A model generated the notes under the pieces. That model was not told the DNA's origin and did no database searches. It saw only the letters and a program-made list of their open reading frames with translations. A program made the position numbers and the translations under genes. 64,000 nt of DNA from JAVVSR01 sp964604875 (GTDB taxonomy: Bacteria > Bacillota > Clostridia > Christensenellales > CAG-917), in assembly GCA_964604875.1 (NCBI GenBank), contig CAZSAC010000001.1, forward strand, positions 1-64,000. Direction: 5' to 3'. Numbering within the stretch: the stretch's first letter is position 1; each line of letters opens with the position of its first letter. Positions 16,229 through 22,994 of this stretch are shown piece after piece.

Positions 16229-16990
16229 TTACCACCTTACACAAAGCCTTTTTATCAGCGAAACAACGCCTTCAAGAATATAGCTTAAAGCTACCGCAGC
16301 AACTGACCAAGCCAATAAATCTGCGGTATCCAAATAAATTTTGGAAAGCTGCATACTGTTGCCCATACTTTTTGCCGTTTGCGCCAAAACCTCCGCCGCA
16401 ATAATGACCTTGACGCTCAACGATATGTTGCTTTTTGCGCTGGAAAACAAGGTCGGCGCTATATATGGAATATATAATTTTTTAACCACAACCCGCTTAG
16501 GTACATTATAAACCTTAGCCATATTTAAAAGTCTGTCGTCTACATTTATCAACGCTTCATAAACCGCAGTATAGCACATCGGAAAGACAATCAAAAAGCC
16601 AATAAGCAACGGACTGGTTTCAGATTTTAACCAAATAATCGCAAGCAAAATTATACTCATAGTCGGCGTTGCCCTTAAAATTGTAATAATAGGTTCAAGC
16701 AGTCTGTGCAAAACTTTTGAGCCTGCGCTTAAAACGGCAAAAATAATGGCAAATACATATGACAGCAAAAAGCTTATTAAAGTTCTCCAAAGCGTTCCGC
16801 CTATCGCCTGCCAAAATGATACATTAGATAATAATGAAACAAAATTTTTAAAGGTGACAATCGGCGAAGGCAAAATCATCTCGATGCCAACGCAAGCCGA
16901 GACGATTGCCCAAACCGCCACAAACCCCGTTAAGGACAAAAGCGGATAGATAATATTTTCATATTTTTTTAAACTTTTTTTAAGCTCCAT
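16229..16990 (-). CDS. ABC importer permease (NitT/TauT type)
   Basis: 253 residues with about six membrane helices and the BPD_transp_1 fold. The EAA loop, which contacts the ATPase, reads EALINVDDRLLNMAKVYNVP with the downstream glycine region altered (FSSAKSNISLSVKVIIAAEVLAQ). It overlaps the substrate-binding protein gene by 11 bases and abuts the ATPase gene, so all three are translationally linked. Similar to SsuC/TauC/ThiX-type permeases. Confidence 0.92.
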   Translation of the reverse strand: MELKKSLKKYENIIYPLLSLTGFVAVWAIVSACVGIEMILPSPIVTFKNFVSLLSNVSFWQAIGGTLWRTLISFLLSYVFAIIFAVLSAGSKVLHRLLEPIITILRATPTMSIILLAIIWLKSETSPLLIGFLIVFPMCYTAVYEALINVDDRLLNMAKVYNVPKRVVVKKLYIPYIAPTLFSSAKSNISLSVKVIIAAEVLAQTAKSMGNSMQLSKIYLDTADLLAWSVAAVALSYILEGVVSLIKRLCVRW

Positions 16991-17978
16991 AATAGAAATT
17001 GTTGTCGGGCATTTTTTCTCCTATAGTTTTAGGATTCATCTCATACAAAACCTTTAAATATGCGTCAATAAAAACCTTTGCGTCAACCGCTGTTGTAGCG
17101 CTTATATTGCATCGGTTTACGATTGCTTGAGAAAAGTTTATTGACAAAGCGCTACCGTTATTTTTCAAAATCTCGGATAATTCTGACGAATTTGTCTTAA
17201 TCCAGTCGTTATTTTGTGATACAAGCGTTAAAAGCTCGGATACGATGTTAGGATATTTTTCCGCCAAACTGCGTTTAATCACCAACGACGCTTGAGGAAT
17301 GCCGTCTGTGGTGTTTGTCGCAGTATTCCATAATTGTTGAATGTCAAACAAAACTTGCGTTTGAGCGGCAACCGTTGATTGTGTAACAGCGGGCTCGCCT
17401 AAAATGCCGAATTTCGCCGTTTTATTTTTAAGCAGGGGAATCAACTCGCTTCCGCTGGAAACATAGTGTAACGCAACCTTGCCCTCAACAGGCGTTTGGC
17501 TTTCTACATATTCGATTTTGTTTTTCGATAAAATATATTTAAAGGTTAAGTCGGGTGTTGCGCCTCTACCTATATTATATACTACCTCGCCTACCAAATC
17601 ATTAAGGGAATTGGCCGGTTGAGTTCCAACCATATACAAAAGCCCCTTAACATTTACCGAAACTAAAACAATATCCGCGCCTTTATTATATAAAGTAGCC
17701 GCAAGATTTGTTGGTATAATTGCCGCGTCAGCCTCTTTATTTGCAAACTTAGCAGATATTTCCGACGCTCCGTTTACAATTTCGTAGGTAGTGTTAATTC
17801 CGTCTACTTGCGGTTTTTCTTTCATAAGTTTTGCCATAGCCAATGACGGCGCGCCGTCGGGCATAACAATATTTATTTTGCTGGGTTTTTCTTCATTTTG
17901 ATTGTTGCACGCAGATAATGCAAAAACCCCAAAGGATAATACTATAATCATATAAAAAGCTACTAAATATTTTTTCAT
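16980..17978 (-). CDS. ABC importer substrate-binding lipoprotein (NMT1/SsuA fold)
   Basis: 332 residues with a lipoprotein signal: a hydrophobic stretch (about 4-21) and lipobox LSAC with Cys24. The mature part begins with IVMPDGAPSLAMAKLM, the usual opening of NMT1/THI5-like and SsuA-like binding proteins, and contains GRGATPDLTFKYIL. The ligand is unknown; aliphatic sulfonates, pyrimidine thiamine precursors, riboflavin and other small organics are bound by relatives. It starts 9 bases after the TM1266-family gene, whose TAG stop is followed directly by the AGGTG ribosome site. Confidence 0.9.
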   Translation of the reverse strand: MKKYLVAFYMIIVLSFGVFALSACNNQNEEKPSKINIVMPDGAPSLAMAKLMKEKPQVDGINTTYEIVNGASEISAKFANKEADAAIIPTNLAATLYNKGADIVLVSVNVKGLLYMVGTQPANSLNDLVGEVVYNIGRGATPDLTFKYILSKNKIEYVESQTPVEGKVALHYVSSGSELIPLLKNKTAKFGILGEPAVTQSTVAAQTQVLFDIQQLWNTATNTTDGIPQASLVIKRSLAEKYPNIVSELLTLVSQNNDWIKTNSSELSEILKNNGSALSINFSQAIVNRCNISATTAVDAKVFIDAYLKVLYEMNPKTIGEKMPDNNFYYGA

Positions 17979-17987
17979 TTTACACCT

Positions 17988-18239
17988 CTATTTTATGTCA
18001 ACTGAATTTAATGCGGATTTTACGCTTAAACCCTCAAGCTTACCAAGTTTTCCTGTCAACGCAGAAATTTGTTCCAAGCTCCCCTTTACAATTAGGCTTA
18101 TAGCCGAAATTCCGCTTTCCTTATCGGGGACGCCCATTCTGCCTAAAATAATATCGCCATATTCGCTTAGTAACGCTTGAACGTCTAAAACGATATTTCG
18201 ATTTTCAATTACAATTCCTATTGTGCCAATTCGTTTCAT
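17988..18239 (-). CDS. TM1266-type putative iron-only hydrogenase system regulator (ACT-like)
   Basis: 83 residues. The sequence (IGTIGIVIENRN near the start, LLSEYGDIILGRMGVP, then ISLIVKGSLEQISALTGKLGKLEGLSVKSAL) matches the TM1266/TIGR03959 family, a small ferredoxin-like/ACT-fold protein commonly encoded beside [FeFe]-hydrogenase maturases and named a putative regulator. No maturase is in this window; instead it leads an ABC importer operon. GGAG precedes the ATG. The TAG stop abuts the next ribosome site, so it is a true stop. The regulatory role is an annotation by association, not proven. Confidence 0.85.
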   Translation of the reverse strand: MKRIGTIGIVIENRNIVLDVQALLSEYGDIILGRMGVPDKESGISAISLIVKGSLEQISALTGKLGKLEGLSVKSALNSVDIK

Positions 18240-18261
18240 ATCTATCTCCTATTTTGCGCAT

Positions 18262-18369
18262 AAAAAAACTTCTCATATCGAGAAGTTGAATAAAACCACA
18301 GCAAAACCCGCATATACGGGTGTGATATTTTCAACTTACTCTCCGAAAACTCATCGATTCAGTTTATTT
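18262..18369 (-). promoter_or_regulatory. Attenuator-type leader RNA with terminator and alternative antiterminator (class unassigned)
   Basis: A transcript starting near 18369 can form an irregular hairpin. AAGTTGAA (minus strand, 18337-18330) pairs perfectly with TTCAACTT (18290-18283), with inner helices from CACA/TGTG and CCCG/CGGG (18320-18317 with 18310-18307). The 3' part of that outer helix is also the 5' arm of a terminator: AACTTCTC (18287-18280) pairs with GAGAAGTT (18274-18267), followed by T-rich sequence. The two folds are mutually exclusive, the design of a riboswitch or attenuator. It does not match TPP, THF, SAM, purine, c-di-GMP or T-box consensus as I know them. Confidence 0.7.
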
Positions 18370-18375
18370 TCTATA

Positions 18376-18404
18376 ATTCTAGCACTTTGTTAAAAGTTTG
18401 TCAA
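18376..18404 (-). promoter_or_regulatory. Promoter of the TM1266-ABC importer operon
   Basis: On the minus strand, TTGACA (18399-18404), 17-base spacer, TAGAAT (18376-18381). Predicted start near 18369, giving a leader of about 130 bases before the TM1266-family ATG. Confidence 0.8.
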
Positions 18405-18410
18405 TTATTT

Positions 18411-19328
18411 TTATATTAAAATTGAACGCTCAGTTTCGGTGTCCATCAACAAGAAACTATCGCTAGGCTCGTATTCGCCAACCAAAACCTCAAGCCCTAT
18501 ATATGACGTATCAATCAATCTGTTTTTATAGGACAAGTCTAAAAATATTTCCCTATCGGATAGTTTTAGCTTTAGTCCGTCGTCATAAGCAAGCAATTTT
18601 GCAAATTCAAATATTGTTTGCTTTTGTGTACAAAGCTCTGCCACACGCACCGAGGTTGGATTTTTTATGATTTCATCAGGCGCGCCGTATTGCTCGATTA
18701 TCCCTCCGTATAGAATACAGACCTTCTCACCTAAAAGACAGGCTTCCGAAAAGCTTGAAGTGGCAAAAATTTTTAGTCCGTCAATTTGAGAAAATATCTC
18801 GCTCAGTTTCTTTTGACACTCAACTCTTTTAGAATATTCCAAATTTTTAAAAGGGTCGTCAAAAAGATATAGCTTTCTTTCAACAAGCTTTATCCTTGCC
18901 AACGCAATATAGGGATATAAAGCTTTAGATAAATTTTTAATTTTTAAATTTAAAACGTCTTGTAAGCCAAACTCTATTATTACGCTTTCTAACCTTTCTT
19001 CTATATTTTTCGGAGAATTATTGCGGATTTTTAACGGAAATGCAAGGTTTTCGTATACGGTTTTGTTTTTAAATAAGCAAAAATCCTCTAAGACTGCAAA
19101 ACGATTTTCGTCTTTGGTAGAGGATTTATTTAAAATTTCTCCGTCAAGCAATAACTCGCCCGAATATTCGCATAAGCCTGCCAGACATTTAATTAATGTG
19201 GTTTTTCCATCAAAATCTGCGCCAAAAATTGCTAAGGTATCACCTGCAAACTCCAGATTAAACTGCCTAATAGCGTGCGCTCCGCCCTTATATGAAACGC
19301 AAACATTTTTTGCGCAAAAGTCACTCAT
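18411..19328 (-). CDS. Orphan ABC ATPase-like protein with degenerate catalytic motifs (MalK/UgpC-like)
   Basis: 305 residues. Walker A is intact (GADFDGKTTLIK, about 35-46). The Q-loop region reads VLEDFCLFKN (Glu for Gln). The signature is LSKAL instead of LSGGQ, Walker B ends LYLFDDPF (Asp for catalytic Glu), and the H-loop is ATSSFSEAC (Ser for His). The tail (about 235-305) looks like a TOBE-type regulatory domain of MalK/UgpC proteins. No permease or binding protein is adjacent. It probably binds ATP but hydrolyses poorly. Its start overlaps the yfbR stop by one base. Function unknown. Confidence 0.7.
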   Translation of the reverse strand: MSDFCAKNVCVSYKGGAHAIRQFNLEFAGDTLAIFGADFDGKTTLIKCLAGLCEYSGELLLDGEILNKSSTKDENRFAVLEDFCLFKNKTVYENLAFPLKIRNNSPKNIEERLESVIIEFGLQDVLNLKIKNLSKALYPYIALARIKLVERKLYLFDDPFKNLEYSKRVECQKKLSEIFSQIDGLKIFATSSFSEACLLGEKVCILYGGIIEQYGAPDEIIKNPTSVRVAELCTQKQTIFEFAKLLAYDDGLKLKLSDREIFLDLSYKNRLIDTSYIGLEVLVGEYEPSDSFLLMDTETERSILI

Positions 19329-19897
19329 TATAAATTATCCAAAGGCTGAGTGTAACCGGCAATAAAGTTGTCTAAAAAGAATTTTATTTCGGGCACATTT
19401 GACTCAGCTAAGCTTTTTTTTATGGTCGCTTTTGCAATAGAAAATTCGTTATTTCCGCAAGCAAGCTCCTCAAGGCATTTAATATAAGCGGATAATCTAT
19501 CCGCCGCTTTGACAAGCTCCTTTACTTGTGGGTCGTCACAGTAAAACATTTGGTTATAGTGCGGTTTCAAGTACGACGGCAACATAGAAATCAATTTCTT
19601 TTCCGCCAAGACCTCCATATCCTTATAGGCTTCTTTGATTTTGGGGTTATTATATTTAATCGGAGTTGGCATATCGCCCGTCAACACTTCAGACGCGTCG
19701 TGATATAACGCAACAGTAGCAACTCTTTCCGCGTCGACGGAACCGCCAAATTTTTCATTTCGAATTATAGCAAGCGCGTGCGCAATTATGGATACTTGCG
19801 CAGCGTGCTCTAATAAATTTTCATCAACAGTATTACGCATCAAGCTCCAGCGTTTGATGTGTTTCATTCTATCGATAAGCGCAAAAAAATTACTCAT
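19328..19897 (-). CDS. yfbR: HD-domain 5'-deoxynucleotidase (YfbR family)
   Basis: 189 residues. The HD phosphohydrolase metal motif is present: His in NLLEHAAQVSIIAHALA (about 28-44), the HD pair in VALYHDASEVLTGDMPTPIKY (about 66-86), and a distal Asp in KAADRLSAYIKCLEE. The GDMPTP segment is specific for the YfbR group, which dephosphorylates deoxynucleoside 5'-monophosphates. Weak ribosome site (AAGGA about 13 bases upstream). Its stop is shared with the start of the degenerate ABC ATPase gene. Confidence 0.88.
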   Translation of the reverse strand: MSNFFALIDRMKHIKRWSLMRNTVDENLLEHAAQVSIIAHALAIIRNEKFGGSVDAERVATVALYHDASEVLTGDMPTPIKYNNPKIKEAYKDMEVLAEKKLISMLPSYLKPHYNQMFYCDDPQVKELVKAADRLSAYIKCLEELACGNNEFSIAKATIKKSLAESNVPEIKFFLDNFIAGYTQPLDNL

Positions 19898-19937
19898 TAT
19901 TCAAAAAATCCTTTATTTTTTGTACGACATCTAAAAA

Positions 19938-21353
19938 TTAGATTATAAATTTGTCATTTTTTTCGGGCATAGCCAGAAGCTCTTTCTTTTTTTCTTCATA
20001 GCCTGCTCTGTCAAACAAAGCGTAAGTTGCATTTTTCCCTTCTTCAACGCCGGGTTGATTAAATGCGTCGATGTTCAGCATTGCGCCGGCATATGCGGTT
20101 TGAAGTTGGAAAAACATTAAAAGCTGACCGATTGTAAACGCGTTTACCTCGGGAAGAATAATTGTGTTATTTAATCTACCTGCTTTCAGTAGCGCATACT
20201 CGGTGGCGACACGCTCGGTGTTGAGCAGTTTTCCCATTGTGGCGCCACACAAAAAGTTAACATTGGGATAATCTTCAGCGCCATCGGGAATTAAAAGTTC
20301 GCTTCTGAAGCTTTCTACGGCGATAAACGTAATCACCTTATCAAACGGACCTTCTGTATAGAGTTGAACTTGGCTATGTTGGTCGGTTACCCCTAAAGAC
20401 TTAACGGGGGTTTGCCCGACGTTAACCTGTCTGCCTTTTTTGTCAACCGCTTTGCCCAGGCTTTCAGCCCAAAGCTGGCAATACCAATCGGCAATATATT
20501 TTAAGCTGTCCGCATAAGGCATCATAACCGAGATGTTTACGCCTTTTTCCATTGCCATATGCTGCAAATTTGCCGCCATTAACGCTGGGTTTTTGCGTAG
20601 ATTTGGTTTGGAACATATTTTATCCATAAAAGCTGCGCCGTCAAGCAAGCCTTTTATGTCGATTTTCAATACTGCTGCGGGGAGCAAACCAACGGGGCAT
20701 AGCTCTGAAAAACGTCCGCCAACTCCATCGGGGATATAAAAGGTTTTATAGCCTTCTGCTTTGGCAATTTTAATCAAATTTCCGCTGTTTTGAGAAGTGG
20801 TTGCAATGATGTTATCCTTATATTTATCGCCTAATTTTTCTTTCAAAATATCGGTTATAATTAAATATTGGCTCATCGTTTCGCTGGTTGCGCCACTTTT
20901 TGTAACAACGTTAAACATAGTTTTTTCAACGTCAATTACGTCAAACAAAGCGTTCATACGTTCAGGGTCGATGTTGTCTTCAACATAAAACTTAGGCGCT
21001 TTTCTAACCTTTTTGGGCAAATCGTTATAATGTAAATGACAAAGCGCATTAAAAACCGCGATCGGTCCCAACGCAGAACCGCCGATTCCCAATACCACAA
21101 AATAATCAAACTTCTTTCGAATATCCTTTGCCGTGGCTAAAATATCGGCTACAATTTCATTTTGATTGTAAGGTAGCTCCGTCCAACCAAGCCAGCCCTT
21201 GCCTCTGTTTTCAACAACGTCGTTAAAGGCTTTTTCGCATTTTTCTTTTTCAGAGAAAATTTTGTGCTCCGAAAAACCTTCGTTTCCGATATACGAATCA
21301 AGCATATTATTGTAGTCAAATTTAATTCTGTTTTCGATTTTGTTATAAGCCAT
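19938..21353 (-). CDS. pgi: Glucose-6-phosphate isomerase
   Basis: 471 residues interconverting glucose-6-phosphate and fructose-6-phosphate. Diagnostic segments: VLGIGGSALGP (about 93-103), VTKSGATSETMSQYL (sugar-phosphate binding), GGRFSELCPVGLLPAA, TDQHSQVQLYTEGP, and the C-terminal NQPGVEEGKNATYALF with the catalytic Lys. The SIS-fold phosphate-binding Ser and Thr residues are intact. Located 13 bases after the TIM-barrel isomerase gene in the same direction, so probably one sugar-metabolism unit. Confidence 0.97.
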   Translation of the reverse strand: MAYNKIENRIKFDYNNMLDSYIGNEGFSEHKIFSEKEKCEKAFNDVVENRGKGWLGWTELPYNQNEIVADILATAKDIRKKFDYFVVLGIGGSALGPIAVFNALCHLHYNDLPKKVRKAPKFYVEDNIDPERMNALFDVIDVEKTMFNVVTKSGATSETMSQYLIITDILKEKLGDKYKDNIIATTSQNSGNLIKIAKAEGYKTFYIPDGVGGRFSELCPVGLLPAAVLKIDIKGLLDGAAFMDKICSKPNLRKNPALMAANLQHMAMEKGVNISVMMPYADSLKYIADWYCQLWAESLGKAVDKKGRQVNVGQTPVKSLGVTDQHSQVQLYTEGPFDKVITFIAVESFRSELLIPDGAEDYPNVNFLCGATMGKLLNTERVATEYALLKAGRLNNTIILPEVNAFTIGQLLMFFQLQTAYAGAMLNIDAFNQPGVEEGKNATYALFDRAGYEEKKKELLAMPEKNDKFII

Positions 21354-21366
21354 AGTAAACCTCTTT

Positions 21367-22155
21367 CTAAATTTTTGATAAAATATTTTGTAAATACTCT
21401 AAACTTCTATGAAGCTCATCGTAATTATTATAGTTTTTGCTGTAAAGCTCAAGCATCATATTGCCGTCATAGCCAAAATCTTTTAAAGCTTTAAACAACC
21501 GTTCAAAATCCACAATACCCTTGCCGGGAACGCAGATATTACCACCTTCATCAAAGTCGGAAATATGAACGTTGTTTAGTCTGTCCGCCATCACAGGCAA
21601 AAAATCCGAGTAGGTCAAGCCCGACTGCATCGCCTGTTTAATGTCAAGCGTACAGAAAATATCCGGGCATCTTTTTTTTAATTCCACAAAAAAGCTTGGC
21701 GCATTAAAGTATGCCCAATGTACGTTTTCGTAACTCAAATTTAAGCCAAAGCCTTCAACAAGTTGCGCAAGATTGTTCACTTTTTCGCCAAAGTCGTCAA
21801 AATTTATGTTATACGGAATTTTTCTTAGCATTGTCGGGCCGTGGAAAGTATAGGATTTCGCGCCGATAGCTTTGGCGTTGCTTAAAAACATATTTAAAAT
21901 TGAAAATGCGTCGTTTCTTGTGCGCTCCGCCATATTGAAAAGCATAGGCTCAAAATGAGTAGTCAATGAGTGAACAGAAAATATTTCCAAATTGTTTTTA
22001 CGGCTATTGATTAAATCGGCAAAATCAGGTTGATATTCCGAAAAAGTGGTCATAAAGACTTCGCACACAGAAATATCCATACCTTGAATAAGTTTAAAGG
22101 TATCCTCCGTGACTTCTTTTCCAAAAAAAGTTGCTGTGCTCAATCCAATTTTCAT
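21367..22155 (-). CDS. Sugar phosphate isomerase/epimerase family (xylose isomerase-like TIM barrel)
   Basis: 262 residues with the AP_endonuc_2 TIM-barrel fold. Metal-ligand motifs seen: SVHSLTTHFEP, YTFHGP, LSYENVHWA, CTLDIKQAMQSG, VHISDFDEGGNICVPGKGIVDFERLF, and a terminal MLELYSKN. These match the IolE/IolI/hydroxypyruvate-isomerase-like group, whose substrates vary widely, so no specific reaction is assigned. It shares a promoter region with hpf (divergent) and leads into pgi. Confidence 0.85.
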   Translation of the reverse strand: MKIGLSTATFFGKEVTEDTFKLIQGMDISVCEVFMTTFSEYQPDFADLINSRKNNLEIFSVHSLTTHFEPMLFNMAERTRNDAFSILNMFLSNAKAIGAKSYTFHGPTMLRKIPYNINFDDFGEKVNNLAQLVEGFGLNLSYENVHWAYFNAPSFFVELKKRCPDIFCTLDIKQAMQSGLTYSDFLPVMADRLNNVHISDFDEGGNICVPGKGIVDFERLFKALKDFGYDGNMMLELYSKNYNNYDELHRSLEYLQNILSKI

Positions 22156-22162
22156 ATAGATT

Positions 22163-22201
22163 ATTATATAGTATACGCATTTTTAAAACAAGAAAAATGC
22201 G
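22163..22201 (-). promoter_or_regulatory. Promoter and inverted repeat upstream of the isomerase-pgi unit
   Basis: On the minus strand, TTGTTT (22186-22191), 17-base spacer, TATAAT (22163-22168). A 9-bp inverted repeat, CGCATTTTT (22176-22184) with AAAAATGCG (22193-22201), overlaps the spacer and -35 region. It is placed like a repressor operator. Confidence 0.5.
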
Positions 22202-22231
22202 CCGTTTTTGAAAGAAAATTTTTGTTTGCTA

Positions 22232-22260
22232 TTGAAATCCTTTAAGGTTTAGCGTATAAT
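22232..22260 (+). promoter_or_regulatory. Promoter of hpf
   Basis: TTGAAA (22232-22237), 17-base spacer, TATAAT (22255-22260). Predicted start near 22267, then a 44-base leader with AGGAGG before the ATG. Confidence 0.75.
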
Positions 22261-22310
22261 AAAAATAGAAAACAAAATATGTTTTCATAATTTAACAGGA
22301 GGCAAGTTTT

Positions 22311-22883
22311 ATGCGCATTGAAATTATTGGAAGAAACTATTCTCCATCAGAGAAACTCAGAAGTGTTATTGAAAAAAAATCAGAAAAACTAAATCGATAT
22401 TTCGATAATGACGGCAAGCCGGAATCCAAACTATCCAGTTATTTTGAAAAAGAGGACGCCTTTACAAAGTTTGTATGCACAAAAGACAACAACAAAGAAA
22501 GATATACTCTTGAAGCTACCCTTCGTTTTGGCGACAGAATTTTGCGTGTTGAAGAATCGTCGGATAATCCTTACGAAAGCGTTGATGTGATAATACCCAA
22601 ATTGGAACGTCAAATACGCAAGTTACGCACGAAGGTTGAAAAGAGAATTAAGTCCTCGTCGGCAGACACAAATCTAGAGACAGACGAAATGCCCTTGACG
22701 CCTTTAAAAGCCGTACGCACAAAGAAGTTTGAGCTGAAGCCTCTTTCGGTTGAAGCCGCCATTGATGAATTGGGTTATTTGGATCACGATTTTTTCATCT
22801 ATCTAAACGCAGAAACGGGCAAGGTAAACGTTGTATATAAACGCACAAAAGGCGACGTTGGCGTAATCGAATGTGACTATTAA
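22311..22883 (+). CDS. hpf: Ribosome hibernation promoting factor, long form
   Basis: 190 residues. The N-terminal S30AE/YfiA domain (about 1-105; MRIEIIGRNYSPSEKLRSVIEKK...) binds the 30S decoding centre. A charged linker (about 106-135) leads to a C-terminal dimerisation domain (about 137-190; TKKFELKPLSVEAAIDELGYLDHDFFIYLNAETGKVNVVYKR), which makes 100S dimers in Bacillota. Good AGGAGG ribosome site. A single-gene unit bounded by its own promoter and tandem terminators. Confidence 0.95.
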   Translation: MRIEIIGRNYSPSEKLRSVIEKKSEKLNRYFDNDGKPESKLSSYFEKEDAFTKFVCTKDNNKERYTLEATLRFGDRILRVEESSDNPYESVDVIIPKLERQIRKLRTKVEKRIKSSSADTNLETDEMPLTPLKAVRTKKFELKPLSVEAAIDELGYLDHDFFIYLNAETGKVNVVYKRTKGDVGVIECDY

Positions 22884-22890
22884 AAGCATA

Positions 22891-22969
22891 AACGGCAAGA
22901 AACCCTTGCCGTTTGTTTTATAAATTTTATACAAAAACGGCAATTATTTTTAACGTAATTGCCGTTTTT
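22891..22969. terminator. Tandem bidirectional terminators between hpf (+) and clpC (-)
   Basis: Hairpin 1: AACGGCAAG (22891-22899) with CTTGCCGTT (22905-22913), then T-rich sequence on the plus strand. Hairpin 2: AAAAACGGCAATTA (22933-22946) with TAATTGCCGTTTTT (22956-22969), with A/T runs on both flanks so it can end transcription in both directions. Both stems share the AACGGCAA core. Confidence 0.88.
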
Positions 22970-22994
22970 ATTGCTATTTTACAAAATTTATTCG

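Noticed and set aside
18240..18370. TPP or THF riboswitch upstream of the TM1266-ABC operon
   Set aside because: No CTGAGA-type THI box or THF consensus could be found; only the terminator/antiterminator architecture is supported.
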